From contig NZ_WACP01000016.1 in the NCBI RefSeq assembly GCF_008973665.1, positions 1 to 64,000 on the forward strand: 64,000 nt of DNA, given 5' to 3'. Source of the stretch: Paenibacillus tengchongensis (GTDB lineage Bacteria; Bacillota; Bacilli; Paenibacillales; Paenibacillaceae). The translations under genes and the position numbers were made by a program. Shown here in pieces: positions 42,597-50,365 of the stretch. Numbering within the stretch: position 1 is the stretch's first letter; each line of letters starts with the position of its first letter. The notes beneath the pieces were generated by a model, which had not been told where the DNA came from, searched no databases, and saw nothing but the letters and a program-made list of their open reading frames with translations.

Positions 42597-42857
42597 CGTG
42601 ATGACAGGGACAAGTAAGTGGGGAATGCGCTTTCAGAAAGCTGGCGGAGGATGCGAGCCAAGCAGCGTATCTTGACTGAATGGACCCTTGAGCGCCGAGT
42701 TGAACAGGACTTGAGCTTTCAGTCCGGTAGACCGGCCGGCACTTCCCCGTTACGGAAGCCAAGGCTGATCATAGTAAATTTTCTATGGAAAATCACGATG
42801 AATCAGCGAATGAGGGTGGCACCACGGTCACACGTCCCTTGCGGATGTGTGGCCTTT
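42597..42857 (+). ncRNA. T-box riboswitch (Trp specifier)
   Basis: Leader of the tryptophanyl-tRNA synthetase gene. The T-box sequence AGGGTGGCACCACG is at 42813-42826. The specifier loop of stem I contains GAATGGA, giving the Trp codon TGG at 42681-42683. A terminator follows (GGTCACACGTCC paired with GGATGTGTGGCC, then TTTTTG, ending about 42857). Uncharged tRNA-Trp should stabilise the antiterminator. Confidence 0.95.
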
Positions 42858-42905
42858 TTGTTGTTGTCATGGATTCGGTGAAAGAGAACGATGGAGGGGT
42901 TTAAC

Positions 42906-43895
42906 ATGACTAAAAAGGTATTGTCCGGTATCCAGCCGAGCGGCTCGCTGACGCTTGGCAACTATATCGGAGCCATTAAAAATTTCGTCAAGCTGCAAAA
43001 GGAATATGAATGTTATTTCATGGTGGTGGACCTGCATGCCATCACAGTCGCCCAGGACCCGGCTGCACTGCGCGAGAATTCCGAAGCCGTGGCCGCGCTG
43101 TATCTTGCAGCCGGCATCGATCCCAAGGTGGCACGCGTATACATGCAGTCCCATGTTCCGCAGCATGCGGAGCTTGGCTGGATGCTGACGACGCTGACAG
43201 CCATGGGTGAGCTGGAGCGGATGACCCAATTCAAAGACAAATCCTCCGGCAAGGATTCCGTTGGAGCAGGACTGTTCGTCTACCCTTCGCTGATGGCGGC
43301 GGACATTCTCGTCTATAATGCAGATCTGGTGCCGGTCGGCGAAGATCAGAAGCAGCATCTGGAATTAACCCGCGATCTGGCGGCACGGTTCAACCACCGG
43401 TTCGGTGAATTCTTCACAGTGCCGGAGCCGTATATCCCGCAGGTAGGCGCACGGATCATGTCGTTGGATGACGCCAGCAAGAAGATGAGCAAGAGCAATC
43501 CGAACGCCGGGAGCTACATTGCGCTGCTTGATCCGCCGGATGTCATCCGCAAAAAGATCAGCCGGGCTACAACCGACTCCGGCCGCGAAGTTGTCTACGA
43601 TCCGGCGAACAAGCCTGAAATCAGTAATCTGATGAGCATTTATGCCGAATGCTCGGGAATGACCCTGCAGAGAATCGCCGATCAATACGAAGGCCAGATG
43701 TACGGTGGATTCAAGAAGAACCTCGGCGAGCTGCTCGTTTCGACGCTCGAGCCGATTCAGGAGAGATACCGTGAAATCCGCAGCTCCGGCACGCTGCCGG
43801 ATATCCTGGCCCAGGGCGCAGAGCAGGCCCGCAGCGTTGCTTCTGCAACGCTGGCGGGCGTCAAGGAACGGATGGGGTTCCTGCCGCTGCGTTAA
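42906..43895 (+). CDS. trpS: Tryptophan--tRNA ligase
   Basis: Class I synthetase that charges tRNA-Trp. 329 residues. The HIGH-equivalent is SGIQPSGSLTLGNYIGAIKN at the N-terminus, and the KMSKS motif appears as KKMSKSNPN. AEMTLTAMGELERMTQFKDK-type central region is typical (read here as TTLTAMGELERMTQFKDK). ATG42906 follows GGAGGGG; the ATG at 42891 is upstream of that RBS. The T-box leader and Trp specifier confirm the amino acid. The stop overlaps the convergent gene by 4 bp. Confidence 0.97.
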   Translation: MTKKVLSGIQPSGSLTLGNYIGAIKNFVKLQKEYECYFMVVDLHAITVAQDPAALRENSEAVAALYLAAGIDPKVARVYMQSHVPQHAELGWMLTTLTAMGELERMTQFKDKSSGKDSVGAGLFVYPSLMAADILVYNADLVPVGEDQKQHLELTRDLAARFNHRFGEFFTVPEPYIPQVGARIMSLDDASKKMSKSNPNAGSYIALLDPPDVIRKKISRATTDSGREVVYDPANKPEISNLMSIYAECSGMTLQRIADQYEGQMYGGFKKNLGELLVSTLEPIQERYREIRSSGTLPDILAQGAEQARSVASATLAGVKERMGFLPLR

Positions 43896-44086
43896 GCCTT
43901 CTGTCCTGCGCCGTCTTCCCGCTTGCGTCTTAGCCGGGCTTTAAGAATAAAGCCCCAGCCGATATTGAGCACGCACAGCAGGCTGAACAGCAGGACCAGC
44001 CAGATATTGAAGCTGATGGAGATGGAAGCTGCGGTAAGCAGTGCAATTGAAGAAACGGCAAACCAAAGCGAGAGACCCTTGCCCAT
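43892..44086 (-). CDS. Small two-helix membrane protein
   Basis: 64 residues with two hydrophobic helices (LWFAVSSIALLTAASISISF and IWLVLLFSLLCVLNIGWGFI) and a basic C-terminus (KARLRRKREDG) that predicts a cytoplasmic tail. GGAAGAA lies upstream of ATG44086. It converges on trpS with a 4-bp overlap. No family recognised. Confidence 0.6.
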   Translation of the reverse strand: MGKGLSLWFAVSSIALLTAASISISFNIWLVLLFSLLCVLNIGWGFILKARLRRKREDGAGQKA

Positions 44087-44127
44087 GCGGCATTCTTCCT
44101 TTCTGCTGGCGGTTTTTCATCCACAAC

Positions 44128-44164
44128 AAGAACCCGGAAGCGCTTGTCAGCGCTCCGGGTTCTT
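44128..44164 (-). terminator. Terminator of the YfhP-like gene
   Basis: AAGAACCCGGA-AGCGC pairs with GCGCT-CCGGGTTCTT; strong stem with T-rich minus-strand 3' side. It lies downstream of the hydrolase gene on that strand. Confidence 0.82.
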
Positions 44165-44232
44165 TGCCTGCAAGGCAGGATGTAAACGCTTTATAGTGAT
44201 TGTGCCGTATCAGGGGACAGCCGTCAAGTCCA

Positions 44233-45234
44233 TCATTGCGGGCTTGGATCAACCGCAAAGCGTTCATCCAGCTTCTCGCTGCTGAGCCACCCTACATATG
44301 AACCGAGCGGATGATAGCTGTGGTCCATTGCCAGCACGGCGACAAAAGGGAATTGCTTGCGGTGTAAATAACGGACATCTCCCCAGCGTACAATATAACC
44401 GGAGGGCAATTCCTCAACTTCGGCCACGGCGTACGATGTGAAATATAGAAAGGCCTGAATGTCGGGATGGGCCTTGGAGTGCTCGACGGCAGGATGGGTA
44501 GAGCATACCGCATGCTTGAACCACTCCAATCGCCCGTTGTTTAAGAACCCGATATTATAGCTGCCGTCCGGCTTCGCCTTAACGACATTCCAGCGCGTCG
44601 GCGAGATCGTCGGGATGACCTGATAACGGTCCCCGGCCTCATGGTGCACATCCTTCTTGCGGAGATTGCGCGTAATCTGTGCATGCACGAACGTCCGCCA
44701 GACATAATAAGCGACAATGCCGGCGTAAAGCGTAATGAAGATAGGCGCCGGGGGCGCCAGGCCGGTGACCCAGAGAATAAGGGCCGCAGCATGGCTTCCG
44801 AAGATAAAGGGGTCAAAAATGTGAATAATGTTCCAGGCGATCCATTTCTCTGTGAAAGGCCTGGCCGCCTGTGTGCCGTAAGTGTTGAACAGGTCGCTGA
44901 AGACATGCACGGCCACGCCGATAAAGCTCCACAGTGCGATATGGCTCAGCGGGTCCGGGCCGAGGAAGCCGAACAGTGGTCCGATGACGGCGGTAATCAA
45001 TAGCGGCCACAGCACCAGGAATGGCAGGGAATGGGTAATTCCCCGGTGATTACGGATATACAGCGCGTTGTTCTTCTTCAGCCGCAGCGCCGTGTCGGCG
45101 TCCGGCGCCTGAGAGGCCAGCACCGTGGCGACCAGTACCGCTGCGGCGAGCCGGGGTTCTGCAGCGACGGCGGGATCGACGCTGGAAAGTCCGGCGAGGC
45201 CAAGGCCCATAACGAAATGTGTAGCGGTATCCAT
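44233..45234 (-). CDS. Membrane-bound metal-dependent hydrolase (YfhP-like)
   Basis: Integral membrane protein of 333 residues from the LexA-binding, inner-membrane-bound hydrolase family (YdjM/YfhP type). The N-terminal half has the conserved metal-site features TATHFVMGLGLAGL, ASQAPDADTALRLKK and NHRGITHSLPFLVLWP, within four to five membrane segments. The C-terminal roughly 130 residues are soluble (RYLHRKQFPFVAVLAMDHSY). The start is ATG45234 after AAAGGAGATC; the longer frame to 45288 precedes the RBS. Substrate unknown; B. subtilis YfhP represses a neighbouring gene. Confidence 0.85.
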   Translation of the reverse strand: MDTATHFVMGLGLAGLSSVDPAVAAEPRLAAAVLVATVLASQAPDADTALRLKKNNALYIRNHRGITHSLPFLVLWPLLITAVIGPLFGFLGPDPLSHIALWSFIGVAVHVFSDLFNTYGTQAARPFTEKWIAWNIIHIFDPFIFGSHAAALILWVTGLAPPAPIFITLYAGIVAYYVWRTFVHAQITRNLRKKDVHHEAGDRYQVIPTISPTRWNVVKAKPDGSYNIGFLNNGRLEWFKHAVCSTHPAVEHSKAHPDIQAFLYFTSYAVAEVEELPSGYIVRWGDVRYLHRKQFPFVAVLAMDHSYHPLGSYVGWLSSEKLDERFAVDPSPQ

Positions 45235-45486
45235 GGTCAGATCTCCTTTGTACGGAAGTTCTCTATTAATTACTACCCAAATTTGCATGGAGTTATTAAT
45301 GGATTCGTCAATGAATTGTCGTCACGTAATTGTCAAAATGATGAACATTAAGGTCAATGATTGTCAAAGGTTTTTCGATTTTGATATGATAAAGTTAACA
45401 GCGAACGGGAATTTTAATCGAATTTTCGTTTCAAGCCGGTATTCCGGCTCTGGCGGAACGTTAAGAAGTCTCTTGAAGGAGGAACA

Positions 45487-46422
45487 GTGAACGTGGACAA
45501 TCAAATCAGTTATCATGCTTCTTCCGATTCCGCATCCATGTCAGCCAAATCGCCGGAAGGTGCGAGCTGGCGCGATTTTATTACGGTGGCTAAGCCGGGA
45601 ATTATCCGGTCCAATCTGATTGCCGCATTTGCGGGGTATTGGGTAGCTTCAGGGTGGGATGTCAATTACGGCAAATTACTCCTTACCCTGCTCGGAACGA
45701 TGCTTGTGATGGCTTCGGCCTGTGTGTTTAACAATTATTTTGACCGCGATCTGGATATGAAAATGGAACGGACCCGCGAGCGCGGACTTCCTACGGGAAG
45801 ACTGAAACCGGGAACGGTGCTGATCTACGCCATCGTCCTGGGCATTGCCGGTCTGGGCGTGTTGTTCGCTTTCTCGGGTGTGCTGGCCGGCCTCTTCGGC
45901 ATTGTCGGCATGTTAGTATACGTCGTAATTTATACGCTCTGGCTAAAACGGACCTCAACGTGGAGCACCTCGGTCGGTGCCATTTCCGGCGCGATGCCTC
46001 CGGTCATCGGGTATGTAGCCGTTACCGGCCGGGTCGACCTGGGGGCCTGGCTGCTGTTCGCGATGCTCTTCCTGTGGCAGCCGCCGCACTTCTGGGCGCT
46101 CGGCATCCGGCGTAAGGAAGAATACCGGGCTGCGGGTTTCCCGCTGCTGCCGGTCGTCAAAGGCGTGCGCCGCACGAAGCTGCAGATGATTCCGTATGTG
46201 GCACTGCTGCTGCCGGTTCCGGTGCTGATGTACATGTATGATTATGCCGGAATCTTTTACCTGGTGATCTCGGCGGCGCTGTCACTGGCTTGGCTGTATC
46301 TGACGGTGTCCGGCTTCAAGGCGAAGGATGACGACGCCTGGGCCAAGAAAAATTTCTTCTTCTCCATTAATTACCTGACCGTCAGTTTGATCGTGCTTGT
46401 ACTCAACACCATTCACGGTTAA
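45487..46422 (+). CDS. ctaB: Protoheme IX farnesyltransferase (heme O synthase)
   Basis: UbiA-family prenyltransferase that adds farnesyl to heme B, giving heme O for terminal oxidases. 311 residues with about nine membrane segments. The first Asp-rich site is NNYFDRDLDMKMERTRERGL and the second loop includes YTLWLKRTSTWSTSVGAISG. The start is GTG45487 after AGGAGG. It stands alone, without ctaA or cta oxidase genes nearby. Confidence 0.95.
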   Translation: MNVDNQISYHASSDSASMSAKSPEGASWRDFITVAKPGIIRSNLIAAFAGYWVASGWDVNYGKLLLTLLGTMLVMASACVFNNYFDRDLDMKMERTRERGLPTGRLKPGTVLIYAIVLGIAGLGVLFAFSGVLAGLFGIVGMLVYVVIYTLWLKRTSTWSTSVGAISGAMPPVIGYVAVTGRVDLGAWLLFAMLFLWQPPHFWALGIRRKEEYRAAGFPLLPVVKGVRRTKLQMIPYVALLLPVPVLMYMYDYAGIFYLVISAALSLAWLYLTVSGFKAKDDDAWAKKNFFFSINYLTVSLIVLVLNTIHG

Positions 46423-46444
46423 GCTGGTTAAGCTTTACAGAACG

Positions 46445-46498
46445 AACGCCTTGCCGCTCCAGCCGCTTTCAGGCTTGGGCGTCTAGGCGTTTTTTTTG
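46445..46498 (+). terminator. ctaB terminator
   Basis: AACGCC (46445-46450) pairs with GGCGTT (46486-46491), with internal pairing in between, followed by a run of T. Confidence 0.75.
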
Positions 46499-46509
46499 GT
46501 GAATCATGG

Positions 46510-46866
46510 CTAGCGCTCCATAAAGGGGGAGGGTGCAGGGTAAATGATGAACTCCTCCAGCCCCGCTTTTTCTAACTGGGTTATGTTGTATTCATCCGGA
46601 GTACCTTCGACGCCCGCATATCCCCGTCTGGTATAGATGTGAACGGCATCAGGAAAGGCATCGCTTAGTACGCCGCGGATTTTCTTGCCGGAGCTGTCGT
46701 TATCCATATAGAGGTATACCTCGCTGTCACCGATCTTGCGCCGCAGCGAATCCAGCTTCAGTGTGTTTAATGTTCCGAATGTGCACAGAATCTCGACCTC
46801 ATCCGTCAGCAGTCGGCGCAGCCGGCTGCGGTCGTTTTTGCCTTCGACGATGATTGTAATGGACAT
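46510..46866 (-). CDS. Stand-alone Toprim-domain protein
   Basis: 118 residues making up a single Toprim domain: VEGKNDRSRLRRLL supplies the catalytic Glu, and YLYMDNDSSGKKIR the DxD metal site. Such small proteins resemble the N-terminal part of RNase M5/primase-like enzymes but lack further domains, so the activity (nuclease or phosphotransfer) is open. RBS GGAGGTG precedes the ATG. Monocistronic. The 258 bp to the MFS gene contain only that gene's terminator and promoter-like AT stretches. Confidence 0.85.
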   Translation of the reverse strand: MSITIIVEGKNDRSRLRRLLTDEVEILCTFGTLNTLKLDSLRRKIGDSEVYLYMDNDSSGKKIRGVLSDAFPDAVHIYTRRGYAGVEGTPDEYNITQLEKAGLEEFIIYPAPSPFMER

Positions 46867-47040
46867 CTTCCGTCACCTCCGCGTGTTTGTGTGATATTGA
46901 TTTATGCAGGGCTGCAACTTCGCTTCGTCCATTGCTGGTCTGGCTTATAGTTATTTTATCTAATATACTCCGGAATTAACAGCGGAGCTGCGTTGTCATC
47001 ATTCCCCGGGAAATGTCGTAAACGGATATGTTCGCGGATT

Positions 47041-47076
47041 AAAAAAATCACCCATGCTCTGGGAGCACAGGTGATT
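47041..47076 (-). terminator. MFS gene terminator
   Basis: AATCACC (47046-47052) pairs with GGTGATT (47070-47076), with inner GTGCTCCCAGAGCAT structure. On the minus strand a run of seven T follows. Confidence 0.85.
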
Positions 47077-47124
47077 CAGGCTGCAAGCGCTGAGCTTTCG
47101 GTCTGTAAGGTTATTTCACAGCTG

Positions 47125-48297
47125 TCATGCGGCATGGCTGTTCAAATCGGCGTGATAACGCGGAGCATGGCCGGTGCTTTTTGGCGGAAGCAGCAGCAGG
47201 GCGGTCATCAGCAGCACAAAGGCGATGAAGTAGGGGGAGACGCTTTGCCGCAGCTGTCCGGCGATGACGGGACCGGCAAAGGCACCCAGCGACATGGCGA
47301 TCGACTGGAACGAGAAGATGCGCCCCATCTTCCCGCTGCCTCCCAGGCTGATGAAGAGTGAGGCCATCGCCGGAAAGAGCACTCCTTTGGCCGCGCCCAG
47401 CAGAAACAGCAGAATGCTTGCGGGAATTGCCTCCCAGGCGGCGAGCGCGAAGAAGAGCAGCGCCATGGCGAGCAGCGCAAAGGTGATGCGTACGCCGGGT
47501 GCCAGGCGGTTCAGAAAGAGCAGGCTGAGCGTTACCAGTGCGCCAATGCTCATCAGCGAGAGCAGAATGCCGGTCGAGACGATTCCGTCAGCGCCCTGGG
47601 AGAGCGGCAGCTCGAAGAACAGCACCCCTTGAGAGCAGGAAACGAAGAAAGGCAGCAGAAAGTAACGTTTGGACACGCGAAGAGAGGCGGGCTCCAGGGT
47701 GCCGGGCTGCTCCTGCGGTGGCTCCGCTTTCTTCAGCTTCACTCCGGCGGCAGCGTGGCGCGGGACGCTGAAGAAGGCCATGACACCGGTGGCGATCAGC
47801 AGCCAGCCGAGCGTGGCGAAGGTGCCGGAATATCCGGCCCGGTGCACGATGAAGGCGCCGGCGGCGGGCGAGACGACCGAGGCCAGCGTGTGGATGATGC
47901 CGTGGCCGGACATATATTTGCCCTGGGTCGCCGGGTCGGAGGAGAGCGAGGCCAGCAGCGTCATGCAGGCCGGCGAGAGGAAAGCGAGCGCAAAGCCGCT
48001 GGCCGCCCGCAGCAGCAGCAGATGCCACGGGAGCTGCGCATGTGCCTGCAGCAGCAGAATACAGCCGGCTGCCACCAGCGAGAAGACAATGTAGCGGCGG
48101 CTGCCGTTCTTGTCGACAAGGACGCCGGCCATGAGATTGCCCGGAAGATGGGTCAGTGAATACATGCCCATCATCCAGCCGATAAACGCCGGCCCTGCCC
48201 CCAGAGAGATGGCGAACGGCGTCAGAATGGGGTACTGTGCATGCAGATCGAAGAAAGCGAGAAAGAGAAACAGGTACAGCCATAATGCAGTCTTCAC
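47125..48297 (-). CDS. Major facilitator superfamily transporter
   Basis: A 390-residue MFS protein with about twelve membrane segments. The family loop between helices 2 and 3 is present as GVLVDKNGSRRYIVFSL, and a central cytoplasmic loop (KLKKAEPPQEQPGTLEP) divides two six-helix halves. The sequence resembles drug-efflux-like MFS proteins; substrate unknown. GTG48297 is chosen because GGAGGTG is 7 nt upstream, and GTG48306 lies within that RBS. Positions 48298-48543 hold a small GC-rich hairpin and the next gene's -10 (TATAAT, 48471-48476). Confidence 0.88.
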   Translation of the reverse strand: MKTALWLYLFLFLAFFDLHAQYPILTPFAISLGAGPAFIGWMMGMYSLTHLPGNLMAGVLVDKNGSRRYIVFSLVAAGCILLLQAHAQLPWHLLLLRAASGFALAFLSPACMTLLASLSSDPATQGKYMSGHGIIHTLASVVSPAAGAFIVHRAGYSGTFATLGWLLIATGVMAFFSVPRHAAAGVKLKKAEPPQEQPGTLEPASLRVSKRYFLLPFFVSCSQGVLFFELPLSQGADGIVSTGILLSLMSIGALVTLSLLFLNRLAPGVRITFALLAMALLFFALAAWEAIPASILLFLLGAAKGVLFPAMASLFISLGGSGKMGRIFSFQSIAMSLGAFAGPVIAGQLRQSVSPYFIAFVLLMTALLLLPPKSTGHAPRYHADLNSHAA

Positions 48298-48496
48298 GGG
48301 ATACACCTCCGAAATGGCCGGCCGCCTGCGCTTCGCGCAACAGGCAGGCGCTTAGGGATTATGGGTGATACAGGCCTACTTGTACTGTACGTGAACTTTT
48401 GGGGGCTTATACCCATTTATATTTAATATTGCAGAATAGGTCCCCGAGTTTATTAAAGAAGTCATTCATGTATAATAATGATAGTATTGAAGTCTT

Positions 48497-48515
48497 AAGA
48501 GACTGGCGGTCTCTT
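48497..48515. repeat. Short palindrome in the leader of the next gene
   Basis: AAGAGAC-tggcg-GTCTCTT, a perfect 7-bp dyad about 30 bp upstream of the start codon and 20 bp past a TATAAT box. It may be an operator or an RNA hairpin near the RBS. Confidence 0.4.
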
Positions 48516-48543
48516 GGTTGATGAAATTAACGACAGGGGTGTT

Positions 48544-48999
48544 ATGAATTTGATGGATCCGGAAGTTTGGTCGCAGTTTATCAGAGAGAACTGGCTGGTC
48601 ATCGTAATTGCTCTCGTACTGCTTTTTGCCGTAATTAATCTGGTCAAAACCGTATTGAAATGGGCGATTGTCATCGTCATTGTCGCCGGTCTGTTCATCT
48701 ACAGCGGTGTAACGATGGAGCAGATCGGGGACGCTGTGAATAAAGTGACGGACAGCACGGTAAACACACTGAAGAGCGAAGCCCAGGAGATGATGCTCAG
48801 TGAAGCGAAGGAAGCGAAGTATACCTCGGCCGGAGACGGCACCTATACCATTACAACGCCAAATCTGGAAGTGAAGGGCGCTGCGGGCAACGATAAGGTG
48901 GAGGTCATCTTCCGCGGCGTCAGTCTCGGACAATGGAGCGTAACCGATACGACCAAGGCTTTTATTGATGAGGCCCGCAAGAACGGAGCCGGAAGTTAA
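48544..48999 (+). CDS. Hypothetical membrane-anchored protein
   Basis: About 151 residues. One or two hydrophobic helices near the N-terminus (WLVIVIALVLLFAVINLV and WAIVIVIVAGLFIYSGVTM) are followed by an extracytoplasmic or cytoplasmic soluble domain of about 85 residues with mixed polarity (SAGDGTYTITTPNLEVKG). No family recognised. ATG48544 follows GGGGTG closely; ATG48553 has better spacing, so the start is uncertain by three residues. It begins a long co-oriented run of envelope genes and lies 42 bp before the transglutaminase gene. Confidence 0.7.
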   Translation: MNLMDPEVWSQFIRENWLVIVIALVLLFAVINLVKTVLKWAIVIVIVAGLFIYSGVTMEQIGDAVNKVTDSTVNTLKSEAQEMMLSEAKEAKYTSAGDGTYTITTPNLEVKGAAGNDKVEVIFRGVSLGQWSVTDTTKAFIDEARKNGAGS

Positions 49000-49041
49000 C
49001 TGTAAGTTCTGCAGCTAGAAGCTGGAAAAGGAGGAGAAGAC

Positions 49042-50187
49042 ATGCTGAACCGCTGGATGGACAGCATTGGAGAAATTGACGTAATCACCATCATCCTGCT
49101 GCTTGTCGTGCTCTTCTCGCTGGTGCAGGGCTGGAGCCGGGGGTTCGCCCGGGCGGCTGGAGGGTTGTTCGGCCTGCTGGGCAGCGGCCTGCTTGCCGCG
49201 GCTTCGCTGGCCCTGGCCGTTCCGGCCGCAGTGTATATGTCACCGGCGGCCGGGAGCTGGGCCGAAGGCGTGCAGCTTCCGGACGAAACGCTGAGCGGCT
49301 GGCAGCAGGTCTACTATACGGCTGTGTCCGTACTTGCAGGATCACCGGTCGTGCGGTTTCTGCTGATCCTGCTGCTGGCCTACCTGCTGATCCGTCTCAT
49401 ACTCGGGCTTCTGCTCATGCTGCTGCCGCTGTCTTTGCCCCGCCGCTCAAAGGGCTGGGGCGAGCGGAGAATCACGCCGGCCAGCCGCCTGAGCGGAGCG
49501 GTTATCGGCTTCGGCATCGGGCTTGTCCGGGGGTTGGTCCTGGTGTTTATCCTGTACTTGGGCGTAGCGCTGAATCCGGACAGCGGCTTCAGCCGCTATG
49601 TGGAGTCCTCGCCGCTGTACCGCCAGAGTGCGGCAGCGGTGTTCGAGCCGCTGGGGGCCGAACAGGTACGGGGGAAGCTGCCCGTACTGACTGAAGCCGT
49701 CAGCGCGGAGATGAATGACATTCTCCGGCGCAAATATGAAGTCATTGACCATGCGATTTCGCCCGATATTGAAGGGGCGGCGGCTGATATCGCCGGCGCG
49801 GCGGGAAGCGACGAGGAGAAAGCGCGGCTGCTGTACGACTGGGTCGGGTCGCGGATTGCCTATGATTATGACAAGGCCGAGAACTATGTGCAGAACCGGG
49901 TCTGGAAGGAGCAGTCGCCTCAGGACACATTCGATACGAAGCTGGGCGTCTGCATCGATTACGCCCGGCTTTATGCGGTCATGGCCCGTTCGCAAGGATT
50001 GCAGGTCCGCGTTGTTACGGGGCTGGGCTATGACGGTCAAGGGGGCTCTGGGGCGCATGCCTGGAACGAAGTGTATCTAAGCGAGAAAGAGAAGTGGATT
50101 CCGCTGGACGCCACCTGGGCGGGCAGCGGAGACTGGTTCAATAATCAGGATTTTGCCGAAACCCATGTGAAAGAGAACGTGCTGTGA
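49042..50187 (+). CDS. CvpA-like membrane domain fused to transglutaminase-like domain
   Basis: A 381-residue protein. Residues about 1-190 hold four hydrophobic segments resembling a CvpA/colicin-V-production-type membrane region (IITIILLLVVLFSLVQGWSR-like). From about 245 a transglutaminase-like cysteine peptidase fold follows, with catalytic Cys in LGVCIDYARLYAVMARSQG, His in SGAHAWNEVYL and Asp in WIPLDATW. Extracytoplasmic transglutaminase domains often process or crosslink envelope proteins. RBS AAAGGAGGAG. It lies directly upstream of two PBPs, suggesting a cell-wall role; this is inference. Confidence 0.85.
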   Translation: MLNRWMDSIGEIDVITIILLLVVLFSLVQGWSRGFARAAGGLFGLLGSGLLAAASLALAVPAAVYMSPAAGSWAEGVQLPDETLSGWQQVYYTAVSVLAGSPVVRFLLILLLAYLLIRLILGLLLMLLPLSLPRRSKGWGERRITPASRLSGAVIGFGIGLVRGLVLVFILYLGVALNPDSGFSRYVESSPLYRQSAAAVFEPLGAEQVRGKLPVLTEAVSAEMNDILRRKYEVIDHAISPDIEGAAADIAGAAGSDEEKARLLYDWVGSRIAYDYDKAENYVQNRVWKEQSPQDTFDTKLGVCIDYARLYAVMARSQGLQVRVVTGLGYDGQGGSGAHAWNEVYLSEKEKWIPLDATWAGSGDWFNNQDFAETHVKENVL

Positions 50188-50365
50188 CAAACAGGCGCAA
50201 GCCTTGGCCGATATGGTACAATAACTGATGATCCCGTTCGCTGCGTGTATGCAGAATTCCGGGAGTCATCAGCACTATGATAAAGCGTAACTTCCGGCAG
50301 CGGTGAGAGGGAACATGAATTGAAGGAAGGCACGCTTACTTTGATTTATTAGGAGCGAATTGCCT